Part shown: piece by piece, positions 33,841 through 43,019 of the stretch
Position numbering within the stretch: position 1 is the stretch's first letter
How the letters are laid out: the number at the start of each line of letters is the position of its first letter
DNA from: Candidatus Kryptoniota bacterium
GTDB taxonomy: Bacteria > Bacteroidota > Ignavibacteria > Kryptoniales > JAKASW01
NCBI GenBank assembly: GCA_036567965.1
Contig: DATCTN010000026.1
Span: 1 to 64,000 of the forward strand
DNA length: 64,000 nt
Direction: 5' to 3'
The notes under the pieces: generated by a model
Database searches by the model: none
Told to the model about the DNA's origin: nothing
What the model saw: the letters and a program-made list of their open reading frames with translations, nothing else
Translations under genes and position numbers: made by a program

Positions 33841-36228
33841 TCAGCCAACTACCTTTGCCAATTCTTCTCGTCTTCGTTTCCATGTAACGATGAAACCGAT
33901 CACCATTATGATCACGCCGCCCCAAACGAGGTTGATGAAAGGCTTGATGCTCGCTTCTATTATCAGTGTCTCGGTCCCGGCATTTGGCGACGCAGCGGAA
34001 TTATTTGAAAGAAGAGCCGCGTCCTGGGAATTTTTCACCGGAAGATAACTCAACAATATACCTGCCTGCTTTGTTTTATCGTCAACGTGGATTTGTGCAA
34101 CTGTGAATTGATCTCCGGACCTGGTCGTAATTGTGTTCTGACGGTTTTCACCTGCCGGGTTGATCTCGTTCGTTAGAGTCAGCGTCTGCTTCAAGCCGTC
34201 TCTCGATACCAGGTCGACAGTGGAACTCAACTCAAATGCCTGCCCGTTCATCATTGCCTGCTTCTGATTGTCTGCTACGTTAAATCCTCTGAATGTGAGA
34301 GTGTATTTCCCGACAGTCGAAGGAACATTCATCGTCAGTGGTACAGTGATTCCTCCCTCCGACGTTTGCATCCCTGAGGAGCCTTCGCTTCCTTCTTCAA
34401 TGTTTTGAGGAGAAAGGTACAGGTCGCGCGTGAGCATGTTCTTGCCGATGAACGCCAGAAGTGACGGATGAGTGAACGCGTCATAGTTCACAAGACTGAA
34501 AATGTACGGGTTCCGCATGACTGCCCCGTCGTTATATGAGCTGGCGTACATGATGAGAGGGGCGTCGAAAGAACTCGTTCCGTTTCCTACAACGACGTCG
34601 TATGCAGTCTTCTCGCCGCCTGCCTGCGAAGTACCGATGTATGTAAGCTTATAACCGAAAGCGTCCACAGACTGATTCCTCGGAAGCGACAGCGTCACCT
34701 TCTCATCGTAGCGGGTGGACGCGATTATTCCGATAAACAATACCGCTATCCCGACATGGGCCAGAGACGCGCCGAGAAACTTCGGGTTTCCTTTCGCAAT
34801 CTTGTATGCGATTTCCAGATTTACAAAAAGGGCAAAGGCGCTGCACAGGAAAAACAATGCTATAGGTATGTCATGCATTCCGGCGAAAACTACGATTGCA
34901 GTCAACAGTACGGCGGCCGTGGCCGGCATTCTTATCGTCTTGAGCAAAGTCTGCGAATTGGATTTCTTCCACCAAAAGAGTTGTCCCAACCCGATCATCG
35001 CTGCCATGAATATCGCGAGTGGCAAATTCGTCTTGACGTAATAGCTCGTGTCTATTGCGCTCGGTTTGCCCTGGATAATGTTCGACAGCAGCGGCGCGCT
35101 CGTGCCCAGGAGCGTGAACGATGCGACGACTGCGAGGGCCGCGGCACCTAGGAACAGGGCGAATTCCCTCGAGGTGTAGGAGTAACGTATCTTAAGGTGC
35201 GGTATTTCCTTCACCCGCTTGAAGAACAACCCGAAGCCGAGCACACAGAAAAATGCGATAAGAAGCACGAGGTAAATGTAAACCCACATTCCAGGTTTTT
35301 CAAAACTATGAACTGATGTGTCACCAAGTACTCCGCTCCGCGTGAGGAACGTGCTGTATAGTACGAGCAAAAAGGGCATCATCCCCATGATCAGGTTCGC
35401 GCGTTTGAAGCCGCCCGTGCGGCGCTGCACCAGTAGTGTGTGTACTGACGCCACCGCGAATAGCCATGGGATGAAAGATGAATTTTCTACAGGATCCCAT
35501 CCCCAGAATCCTCCCCAGCCGAGGGTCTCATAGGCCCAAAATCCTCCGAGCGTGATCCCGAACCCGAGTATCGCCGACGTGAAGAGCGTCCATGGTACAG
35601 CGATCTTTATCCACCCGTCGTACTCCCTTCGAAGTAATGCAGAGATCGCATTTGCGAACGGCACGGCAGTGGACGCGAACCCGAGAAAAAGAATCGGAGG
35701 ATGAATTACTATCCACAGGTTTTCGAGGAGCGGGTTGAGTCCCCTGCCATTGTCGGGCATGAAACCGGACTGGACATTCGAAGGCCATGTCTGCCAGACA
35801 TATTCGAACGGGCTCTTCACAATTGCGAGCAATATCAGGAAAGTCGCGATCGCGGAATAAACTCCCATCACCGACGCTTCGTAGTGATGCTTGCGCGCGT
35901 ACGTCATGAGGATCAACCCGATGATGCAAGTGTACATTGTCCATAGCATGAAGCTCCCTTCCTGGCCCACATAAAAAGTGGAGATGAGAAGAGGGGAATG
36001 AAGCTCGTATGAACTGTAACTCCAGACGTAAGTGTACTGGAACTGGTGTGTGAGAAGGAGATTCATGAAATAGCCAGCCGTAAGGATTACCGAGACCGCT
36101 CCGACATGAAAACCGATTCTTGCCGCCTTCAGATACCGTTCGTCATTCTTCAGAAAAGAATAAACGTATCCAAACGTCGCCGTCAACATCCCTCCGAATG
36201 CGGCTATGATCAAGACTTGACCCAACAT
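33841..36228 (-). CDS. ccmF: CcmF/CcsA-type cytochrome c haem lyase
   Basis: A 795-residue membrane protein with about 14 helices. The tryptophan-rich haem-handling segment reads WAYETLGWGGFWGWDPVENS (about residues 233-252) and conserved His residues lie in IHPPILFLGF and nearby. A periplasmic C-terminal domain (about 510-760) is followed by a last helix (LVWGGVIIMVIGFIVTW). It attaches haem to apocytochromes c in the periplasm. It would serve the nine-haem cytochrome encoded at 40767. No other ccm genes are adjacent. Confidence 0.9.
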   Translation of the reverse strand: MLGQVLIIAAFGGMLTATFGYVYSFLKNDERYLKAARIGFHVGAVSVILTAGYFMNLLLTHQFQYTYVWSYSSYELHSPLLISTFYVGQEGSFMLWTMYTCIIGLILMTYARKHHYEASVMGVYSAIATFLILLAIVKSPFEYVWQTWPSNVQSGFMPDNGRGLNPLLENLWIVIHPPILFLGFASTAVPFANAISALLRREYDGWIKIAVPWTLFTSAILGFGITLGGFWAYETLGWGGFWGWDPVENSSFIPWLFAVASVHTLLVQRRTGGFKRANLIMGMMPFLLVLYSTFLTRSGVLGDTSVHSFEKPGMWVYIYLVLLIAFFCVLGFGLFFKRVKEIPHLKIRYSYTSREFALFLGAAALAVVASFTLLGTSAPLLSNIIQGKPSAIDTSYYVKTNLPLAIFMAAMIGLGQLFWWKKSNSQTLLKTIRMPATAAVLLTAIVVFAGMHDIPIALFFLCSAFALFVNLEIAYKIAKGNPKFLGASLAHVGIAVLFIGIIASTRYDEKVTLSLPRNQSVDAFGYKLTYIGTSQAGGEKTAYDVVVGNGTSSFDAPLIMYASSYNDGAVMRNPYIFSLVNYDAFTHPSLLAFIGKNMLTRDLYLSPQNIEEGSEGSSGMQTSEGGITVPLTMNVPSTVGKYTLTFRGFNVADNQKQAMMNGQAFELSSTVDLVSRDGLKQTLTLTNEINPAGENRQNTITTRSGDQFTVAQIHVDDKTKQAGILLSYLPVKNSQDAALLSNNSAASPNAGTETLIIEASIKPFINLVWGGVIIMVIGFIVTWKRRREELAKVVG

Positions 36229-36454
36229 CTATTTCTCCTCTTGGTTATCCCTGGCCCTCACACGATTCCATCAGTGCCAGTTACAAGTAAATATGTGGAA
36301 CCGCACACGGTAGAACCAACAATAATGTGAATTTATCTGTTCCTGTCACGATCGTAACTCTTTTCGTCTCCGATCTTATCCCATTGATGCTTCGGATGCG
36401 ACTTCTATTCACTGTTGAAAAAGATTCAAACGATGACAATACACCTTCATTTCG

Positions 36455-37882
36455 TCAGAAACGAGCGTTAATCCCACCCATGAGGGAGCCGTAACTGGTC
36501 GCACCGTTGAAGGTACCCTGGTAATATAAATTCATAAATAAATTCCCGGGAAGTCTCGTGGTGAGGCTTGCGTTGGGCTGGTTTTGGACGAGATGGCCGG
36601 CGCCGTTTCCAAATCCATAATTGACTCTCGAAAATCCCACAGCGATTGTGGATGAGTTGAAGGAGACATACTTCGTCAGCGTAATGCCGTACACTGAGCC
36701 ATTCAGGAAATTGCTGATGATCCTGCTGTAGGTCAATGTACCGGTGATTTGCAAGTACGGTATTTCCGACTGAGTCAGAGTCACTTGCACGTCTCTTGTC
36801 GGATCTATATCGCCCTGTTGAAAACTGTAGCCGGTCCCCAGCAGTACGAACGTCGAAGAGAAAGGCCTGATGTTCAAATCGAGTCTCACGGTGTGCCTTA
36901 ACTGGTTCACGCTTTCCAGTATGCTGTCGAGGGTCGTTCCGAATGTCTGATAATAAATAATATTTCTCTGACCGCTGTAAGATAGGTTGACTGCGAATAG
37001 ATTAATTGGGGCGATCTGAGCGGACGCGTATAGATTTGTCAGCGAGAAATCGTTCGTCACAACTTTTTTGTTGAGACGAAATATGTCCACCTGCCCGGTG
37101 ATATAAATGTTCAGGATTCTTGTGGGGCTGCTGTTATGCTGGAAGTAAACGAATCGTCGATCGGTTCGCAATTCGTTGAACTGTTGGAAGACCCCGATCG
37201 TATTCACCATTAATCCGTTTACCATCGAATCGAGGCGAGAAACGTATCCGCCGATCTGCGGGTATCTCGGATTGAAACTGAGATTGTAGAAATCCGGCCT
37301 CGAACCGGCCACCGCTCCTGCTGTGAAGCTTCCGAGCCGCATTTCTCCCTGGAACCCGTCGATCGGCCCGACTCCGGCAACATTGTTGTTGATGTATCGA
37401 CCCGCCCAGAGATTAATGTCGTCCGACTTGTACGACAGCGCGAGATCGTAGACCCTCAGGTTTGAAAGAGGATTAGATGTTACCTGGCTCCACTCATTTC
37501 CGAGGTAGGAATAATTCATATAATCCGTGAAAAAAAATTGTGAGCCGTTGATATGGTCCGCGTTGAGATTGAGCGAATAATTCCACCTCTGCAAGTCGGG
37601 GACATTCGTGTAATTCGAAAAGTTGGATGACGAATTCACGGTCACTCCACCGTATAATCTCGATTCAGGCAAGCGTGAACGATTACTTGACACTGCGACC
37701 GGTTTGCTCTCAATCTCCGTGCGCACCATACTCGTGTCTTTCTCGTCTCCTGCCGTCATAATATTTGATGTCATCTTTTCCTCACCTTCAACCAGCGCAT
37801 AAGCTTTGTCGCCGACATTCACGGGAATCTTGCCGATTACCGGTCCCGCACATGATCCTGACGAAAGATATTTTGCACTCAT
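36455..37882 (-). CDS. Outer-membrane beta-barrel protein with a decayed 5' end
   Basis: A 475-residue frame. From about residue 75 it consists of alternating amphipathic strands and ends in Phe (GINARF), the mark of a beta-barrel. The N-terminal 60 residues, opening MSAKYLSSGSCAGPVIGKIP then VNVGDKAYALVEGEE, look like the end of a small periplasmic domain, but no signal peptide is in frame. Just upstream, in another frame, the reverse strand (about 37890-38000) reads LLTFAIRFLFSYCLSGSSYT then LNVTGEV, very like a signal peptide and mature start. A deletion plus frameshift has probably removed the join. The product may therefore not be exported. Ligand and role are unknown. Confidence 0.6.
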   Translation of the reverse strand: MSAKYLSSGSCAGPVIGKIPVNVGDKAYALVEGEEKMTSNIMTAGDEKDTSMVRTEIESKPVAVSSNRSRLPESRLYGGVTVNSSSNFSNYTNVPDLQRWNYSLNLNADHINGSQFFFTDYMNYSYLGNEWSQVTSNPLSNLRVYDLALSYKSDDINLWAGRYINNNVAGVGPIDGFQGEMRLGSFTAGAVAGSRPDFYNLSFNPRYPQIGGYVSRLDSMVNGLMVNTIGVFQQFNELRTDRRFVYFQHNSSPTRILNIYITGQVDIFRLNKKVVTNDFSLTNLYASAQIAPINLFAVNLSYSGQRNIIYYQTFGTTLDSILESVNQLRHTVRLDLNIRPFSSTFVLLGTGYSFQQGDIDPTRDVQVTLTQSEIPYLQITGTLTYSRIISNFLNGSVYGITLTKYVSFNSSTIAVGFSRVNYGFGNGAGHLVQNQPNASLTTRLPGNLFMNLYYQGTFNGATSYGSLMGGINARF

Positions 37883-38492
37883 GAGTGGTTGACTTCGCCC
37901 GTCACGTTCAACGTATAACTACTACCCGATAAACAATAGGAAAACAGAAATCGAATTGCAAAAGTAAGTAGACAATAAAATTGATTAATAAACCAATATC
38001 TGGATAGGGGTAGCTGTCCTGTGTTCTCGGAGGGCTCCGGATTGTTCAACGAGTCGATTGGGCCACCTCCCGGATGAACGATTTTTTGATGTCGACGCTG
38101 CTCCAACCTCATTTGAAGTAGTCCTGCTTTACCTCGGCGTGCAGATCATATCATCTATAAGAGAAAAAATCTGTAGGTTTATTGAGACAAATGCAGAACG
38201 ACAGGTTCGCCAAATGTCGACCGGATTGATTATTGATTTTACGGTTGAGACAGTGCGAATGAAAAAGATGGATCTTCTAAAGCTTTGCCGGTGTCCCCAC
38301 ATCCAAATCGCAATCGAAACATGCCGTGACTTCGGTTGTGGTTACTTATTGATATTGCGCCGCGGGAGTGTTAACCTTTCGAAGGCTGAGGCCGAGGTTT
38401 TTTATTCTCGTTCTGTTTTACGTTCGGTTTAATTTGTGTCTCGCGCCGAAAGAAACGGCAAGAGCCGCAGGGAAACCGGGAGACAGGTAACA
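37883..38492. other. Intergenic region with a signal-peptide-like remnant
   Basis: The reverse strand at about 37883-38000 encodes the signal-peptide-like stretch described for the barrel gene. On the forward strand an open frame from 38058 to 38432 has no recognisable domain and poor start context, so I do not call it. Nothing else is supported. Confidence 0.4.
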
Positions 38493-39071
38493 ATGGACCA
38501 TAAAAGCAAGTTGTCGCGCAGGGAGTTTGTGAAGATCGCCGCGCTAGGTGCGGGGACCATTGCGCTGGCCGGAGGGGGTATCGGCTTCATCGAGGGTTGT
38601 TCCGGACCGGCGCGTTCAGGCAGAAGTTTCCTCTCACAAGATGAATACCGACTTGTCGAGGAAATCGCGGAACAGATAATTCCCACGGATGATTGGCCCG
38701 GTGGACGCGACGCGGGTGTTGCGAACTTTATTGACATCCAGCTTGCAGGCCCGTACCGCCGCTTCCAGCAGGATTATCGCCGCGGCCTCGCAGCAATTGA
38801 GAACTCGTGTTTGACCGCGTACAAGAAAAGTTTCGGGGAACTAGCCTGGGACACTCAAACGAAATTTCTGTCGGATATGGAGGCGGGTAGTCTGACTGAA
38901 GAAACCTGGAAGAGTGTGTCGTCAAAATATTTCTTTGAGCTCATGAGGTCGCATTGTCTTCAGGGATATTACGGGAGTCCGCGTCATGGCGGCAACAAGA
39001 ATTTCGTAAGCTACAGGATGATCGACCTTGATCCGCTTCAGACTGTCGGAGAAAACCGCCATGGAATCTGA
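38493..39071 (+). CDS. Tat-exported gluconate-2-dehydrogenase-subunit-3-like protein
   Basis: A 192-residue protein beginning MDHKSKLSRREFVKIAALGA, a twin-arginine signal (SRREFVK). The mature part has the subunit-3 pattern: LSQDEYRLVEEIAEQIIPTD near the start and SHCLQGYYGSPRHGGN near the end. Such subunits help fold and export the GMC-type catalytic subunit, which has no signal of its own. The catalytic gene follows after three bases. ATG at 38493 is preceded by GGAGACAGG. Confidence 0.88.
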   Translation: MDHKSKLSRREFVKIAALGAGTIALAGGGIGFIEGCSGPARSGRSFLSQDEYRLVEEIAEQIIPTDDWPGGRDAGVANFIDIQLAGPYRRFQQDYRRGLAAIENSCLTAYKKSFGELAWDTQTKFLSDMEAGSLTEETWKSVSSKYFFELMRSHCLQGYYGSPRHGGNKNFVSYRMIDLDPLQTVGENRHGI

Positions 39072-39074
39072 CCG

Positions 39075-40730
39075 GTGAGTGAGAAGCATGTGAACGCGGT
39101 CGTCATCGGCGCGGGAGCCGGAGGCGGTGTGGTGGCAAAGGAGCTGAGCGAGGGCGGATTGTCCGTGATCCTACTTGAACGCGGTGATTGGACGTCGTAC
39201 GATGCTCATGACACCGATGAACTTGTTTCCCAACGTACCACGGTTCTCGGGAACGCTTTTGGTCCGGACGACGAAAGGTATCGCAGGGTGGTTGTGCGTG
39301 ATGATGGCACGGATGAGATCGTCCTTCCCAGTGAAAACGACTATAATAACGTCGCTGCATGTGTCGGATCGGGAACTGTAAGCTACGGCGCGATGGCATG
39401 GCGGTTCATGCCTGAAGATTTCCGAATGAGATCGACTTACGGCAGTATCGCAGGATCGACGCTGGACGATTGGCCGCTCAGCTACGACGATCTTGAACAC
39501 TGTTACGAAAGAGCCGAATGGGAAATTGGAGTCGCCGGTGATGCAACACTGAATCCTTTTGCCGCTCCAAGGAAGAAGCCGTATCCCATGCCGCCGTTCG
39601 TATACAACAAGGAAGCCAAGCTTCTTGATTCCACGATGAAGCGAATGGGGCTGCATCCTTTTCCGATTCCCATGCTGAGGAACTCCATCCCGTACAATCA
39701 GCGCCCGGCTTGCGTCAGAAGACGGTCGTGCTGCGGATTTGCCTGTCCGTTGAATGCTAAATCAGGGACCCATAATACCGTAATCCCTGCGGCTATATCG
39801 ACAGGGAATTGCGAGCTGAGGACGAATTGTGTTGTGAGCGAAGTGCCCGTTAACGAATCGGGGAGAGCAACAGGTATAGTGTATTTTGACGGCGAAATGC
39901 GGAGGCATGAGCAGAGTGCGGATATCGTGGTTGTTTCCGCATCGGCAACTGAAACTCCCAGACTTCTTCTCAATTCCAAATCGAAATCTTACCCCTCCGG
40001 AATCGGGAATCGGTTCGATTGGGTCGGCAGGAATTTGCAGGGGCACGCTTACACAGGCGCGTTCGGACTGTTTGAAAATGACATATATGATGACGTGGGG
40101 CCGGGCGCTTCGATCGCGATAAGCGATTTCAGCCATCATAATAAGGGAATCGTGGGTGGAGGTATTCTTGCAAACGAGTTCACAAGGCTTCCATACTACT
40201 TCACGGCGATTCGACCGCCGGGCGCACCCACGTGGGGAAAAGCTCACAAAGAATTTCAGCGGAAATATTTCCGGCGTAACATACAAGTTGTCGGGCCAAT
40301 CCAGGAAATGCCCATGTTCGATTCCCGCGTCCAGGTCGATCCCTCGGTGAAGGATTCCTGGGGAATACCCGTTGTCCGTCTCTCCGGCCATCGTCACACG
40401 AAAGACGTCGATGGCTGCGAGTTCCTTTCAGCGCAGGCGGAGCGGATCCTAAAAGAGGCGGGCGCCTCTTACACGTGGCAGGCTGTCGGAGGGAAGGGTT
40501 TGAGCGGCGGCCAGCACCAGGCCGGCACATGTCGTATGGGTGATGATCCTCGAACTTCAGTCACTGACAGGCATGGACGAGTGCATGAAACTCCGAATGT
40601 CTTCGTCGCAGACGCAAGCCTCCACGTGAATAACGGCGGCTTCAACCCTGCGCTCACGATAATGGCACTTGGATTCTGGGTCGGCGAGTATATCACAAAA
40701 GAATGGAATGCGGGAAACCATTTTGCGTAG
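39075..40730 (+). CDS. GMC-family FAD-dependent dehydrogenase
   Basis: A 551-residue flavoprotein. The N terminus has the FAD-binding motif VVIGAGAGGGVVAKELSEGG, then LLERGDW. The Cys cluster RRSCCGFACPLNAKSGT is typical of the gluconate/alcohol dehydrogenase GMC group. The C-terminal active-site region is QHQAGTCRMGDDP and VNNGGFNPALTIMALG. It starts with GTG. It oxidises a sugar, polyol or alcohol in the periplasm and passes electrons to a cytochrome. It is flanked by its Tat-signal subunit and a nine-haem cytochrome gene. Substrate cannot be told from sequence. Confidence 0.88.
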   Translation: MSEKHVNAVVIGAGAGGGVVAKELSEGGLSVILLERGDWTSYDAHDTDELVSQRTTVLGNAFGPDDERYRRVVVRDDGTDEIVLPSENDYNNVAACVGSGTVSYGAMAWRFMPEDFRMRSTYGSIAGSTLDDWPLSYDDLEHCYERAEWEIGVAGDATLNPFAAPRKKPYPMPPFVYNKEAKLLDSTMKRMGLHPFPIPMLRNSIPYNQRPACVRRRSCCGFACPLNAKSGTHNTVIPAAISTGNCELRTNCVVSEVPVNESGRATGIVYFDGEMRRHEQSADIVVVSASATETPRLLLNSKSKSYPSGIGNRFDWVGRNLQGHAYTGAFGLFENDIYDDVGPGASIAISDFSHHNKGIVGGGILANEFTRLPYYFTAIRPPGAPTWGKAHKEFQRKYFRRNIQVVGPIQEMPMFDSRVQVDPSVKDSWGIPVVRLSGHRHTKDVDGCEFLSAQAERILKEAGASYTWQAVGGKGLSGGQHQAGTCRMGDDPRTSVTDRHGRVHETPNVFVADASLHVNNGGFNPALTIMALGFWVGEYITKEWNAGNHFA

Positions 40731-40766
40731 ACAATGCATCAACGGGAGCATGAAAAGGGAATTCGA

Positions 40767-41834
40767 ATGAGTTTTGCTCGAAGAGTACTCAAGCGGATAA
40801 CAATTCCAGTCGGCTCGCTCTTGCTTCTCTTCATCGGATTCAACGTTTTTTGGGATACGGCTCCTCCTCAGGTAACTTGCGCATCGTGTCATGAGATTGA
40901 GAGCTCGTCTTCGTCATGGGCTCACAGCGGTCACAGGGCTTTGAGCTGCAGAGACTGTCATGGTACGGCATTCACAAACGGGATCCACAGCGTATCTGAA
41001 AAGATTCAAATGGTCGTCAGGCATTTCAATGGTTCTGACTTACGGGAAATAAAGATGAATGAGACTCAGGTTGTGGAAATGATAGACAACTGTCGCCGAT
41101 GCCACGCCGCGGAGTATTCAGGCTGGACATCAAGCGGACACTCGGCGACTTATGCGGCGATCTTTCTCAATGAGAATCATAACTCAACCGAGCAGTTGAA
41201 CCCCGATTGCTTAAGATGCCATGGAATGTACTATGACGGCACAATTCAGAGTTTGGTTACGCCGTTGAGTGTCAAAGGTCCCTGGAGGTTGAAAGACGTG
41301 GTTGAGGCAGAGCGGCCCGCAATCCCTTGCCTCTCCTGTCATCAGATGCACCGAACGGGGACACCGTCTCAGCCTCCGGACTATTCCAATCCTCAAAGAA
41401 TTTTCTACGAGACTAAAGTTGATTCCCTGGATGTTCTATTCTACGACCGCTATGAGAAAATTCACCTGGACCTGAATGAATTGCCGCCGGTGCAGCTCAA
41501 GGCTGGCGGTAGAACTGTAAAAGTCTCGGGCGATCCTGTCCAACGATTGTGCACACAGTGTCATTCGCCAAACTCGTTCCACGTCGCCGGCACAAGCGAC
41601 GACAGGACTCTACGGGGAGTTCATGAGGGACTTCCCTGCGAGGCGTGCCATGACGTACACAGCAACGAAGCGCGACAGAGTTGCGTGCACTGTCACCCGG
41701 CGATATCGAACTGCGGTCTGGATGTCAAAACTATGAATACGACGTATGCCGATAGAGGTAGCCGGCACAATATCCATTTTGTAGCGTGTAAGGACTGCCA
41801 CGCAAAGGGAATTCCAAAGAAGAAAGTGTCCTGA
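40767..41834 (+). CDS. Nine-haem membrane-anchored cytochrome c
   Basis: A 355-residue protein from MSFARRVLKRI, with one N-terminal membrane anchor (IPVGSLLLLFIGFNVFW). Nine CxxCH haem sites are visible: CASCH, CRDCH, CRRCH, CLRCH, CLSCH, CTQCH, CEACH, CVHCH, CKDCH. The ATG at 40767 follows AAAAGGGA; an upstream ATG at 40734 is less likely. It directly follows the GMC dehydrogenase gene and probably takes its electrons to the quinone pool or an outer acceptor. Usual GMC dehydrogenases have a three-haem cytochrome, so this larger one is unusual. Confidence 0.88.
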   Translation: MSFARRVLKRITIPVGSLLLLFIGFNVFWDTAPPQVTCASCHEIESSSSSWAHSGHRALSCRDCHGTAFTNGIHSVSEKIQMVVRHFNGSDLREIKMNETQVVEMIDNCRRCHAAEYSGWTSSGHSATYAAIFLNENHNSTEQLNPDCLRCHGMYYDGTIQSLVTPLSVKGPWRLKDVVEAERPAIPCLSCHQMHRTGTPSQPPDYSNPQRIFYETKVDSLDVLFYDRYEKIHLDLNELPPVQLKAGGRTVKVSGDPVQRLCTQCHSPNSFHVAGTSDDRTLRGVHEGLPCEACHDVHSNEARQSCVHCHPAISNCGLDVKTMNTTYADRGSRHNIHFVACKDCHAKGIPKKKVS

Positions 41835-42125
41835 GCTTCAGAAGGCGTTACCCCGTCAGACGAATTCTCGTAGTTGCGTCTGGACGGTGACACGATCATG
41901 CGTCTTTTTATTGAAATATCGATAAGCAATCGCACAAGAACGGGTTCTTTATAGACTCAAGATTCACAATCGCACTTGTTTGATACTGAGGGGATTTTAT
42001 TGTGATATCAAACTGTTCCACTATTTATACGGTCAAATATGCATGCTGTTTTTTTCTGTGATTCTTAGAATCTTCCATAATTCTGGATTGTTCCGATTTT
42101 TGGATGAGATATGTGAGCGACTCTG

Positions 42126-43019
42126 GTGAGGCGAGGCGTCAGAAGAGATATTGTCGTCAAATCCATCCTGGGATTACTTGTGCTCATTATTTTGGCTCTC
42201 GTATTGAGATCTGTTTACGCGTACGCATTCTTCCGGATTACGTCTACGACATTGGGCGAGAACGGCTGGTCCCCGGCAGGCTCGAATCCTGCGGTTCAAA
42301 TAGATGAGGACATGACTTTCGAGGCAAGTTATCTCGTATTCAAAGTCGGTTCGGTGCGATTTCAGGTTCTGGGAAAAACAAAATACGATAGCCTCCCTTC
42401 GTACAGACTTCGAGCTTACATTGACTCCTACAGCGGGTTCCCATTTGTAGACTTCCATTCCGTATACGACACGTATGCCGATGAGAACACTCTCTATTGC
42501 CTGTACAACTCGCGAAGTCAAAAGGATGGACAAAGCTGGGTTTACACAACGACGAGGTTCCAACCGGATCACGGGATTATCATTTGGGACCAAACGAGGG
42601 ATGGCAAGTTCATAAGGGAAGTGGAGTTGCCCCTTGAAACAAATTATACGAATGGTGTCAGCTTCATTTATTATTTACGAAACATGTGCCTGCGAGCTGA
42701 AGGAAGACAGACCGCTCTCGATATTCCCATTATAGATGATACAGTACGATCCTCGGTGAAACTGGTTATTGACGAAAAGAGAGAGCCGTGCACCGTCGCC
42801 GCGTTCGGTTATCCTGTGGATTCATACAGGCTGTCGGGTCACATTAATTTTATCGGCACCTTCGGGATAACAGGAGACTTTGTCGGATGGATGGCTGCAG
42901 ACTCTACCGCGCTTCCTTTGCGCGCTGACGTGAAAGTGTTCCTCGGCAAGGTAGTGGTACAACTAAAGGAAGTGAAACGTGCCGGTGGGATACCACCAAG
43001 GCAGGCGGGAAATGAATAG
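42126..43019 (+). CDS. DUF3108-domain protein with N-terminal membrane anchor
   Basis: About 297 residues starting at a GTG. One membrane helix (SILGLLVLIILALVLRSVYA) is followed by a beta-rich periplasmic domain of the DUF3108 type: MTFEASYLVFKVGSVRFQVL, YDSLPSYRLRAYIDSYSGFP, and at the end GDFVGWMAADSTALPLRADV. The family is found in the envelope of Gram-negative bacteria; its function is unknown. The end overlaps the glycosyltransferase start by eight bases, suggesting a joint role in surface polysaccharide or lipid A-core handling. Confidence 0.75.
   Translation: MRRGVRRDIVVKSILGLLVLIILALVLRSVYAYAFFRITSTTLGENGWSPAGSNPAVQIDEDMTFEASYLVFKVGSVRFQVLGKTKYDSLPSYRLRAYIDSYSGFPFVDFHSVYDTYADENTLYCLYNSRSQKDGQSWVYTTTRFQPDHGIIIWDQTRDGKFIREVELPLETNYTNGVSFIYYLRNMCLRAEGRQTALDIPIIDDTVRSSVKLVIDEKREPCTVAAFGYPVDSYRLSGHINFIGTFGITGDFVGWMAADSTALPLRADVKVFLGKVVVQLKEVKRAGGIPPRQAGNE

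Noticed and set aside
38058-38432. Open frame of 124 codons upstream of the GMC operon
   Set aside because: TTG start, no ribosome binding site, no recognisable domain, and sequence composition like intergenic DNA.
42265-42300. tRNA T-arm-like sequence GCAGG-CTCGAAT-CCTGC
   Set aside because: It lies within the DUF3108 coding frame and has no matching acceptor, D or anticodon arms.
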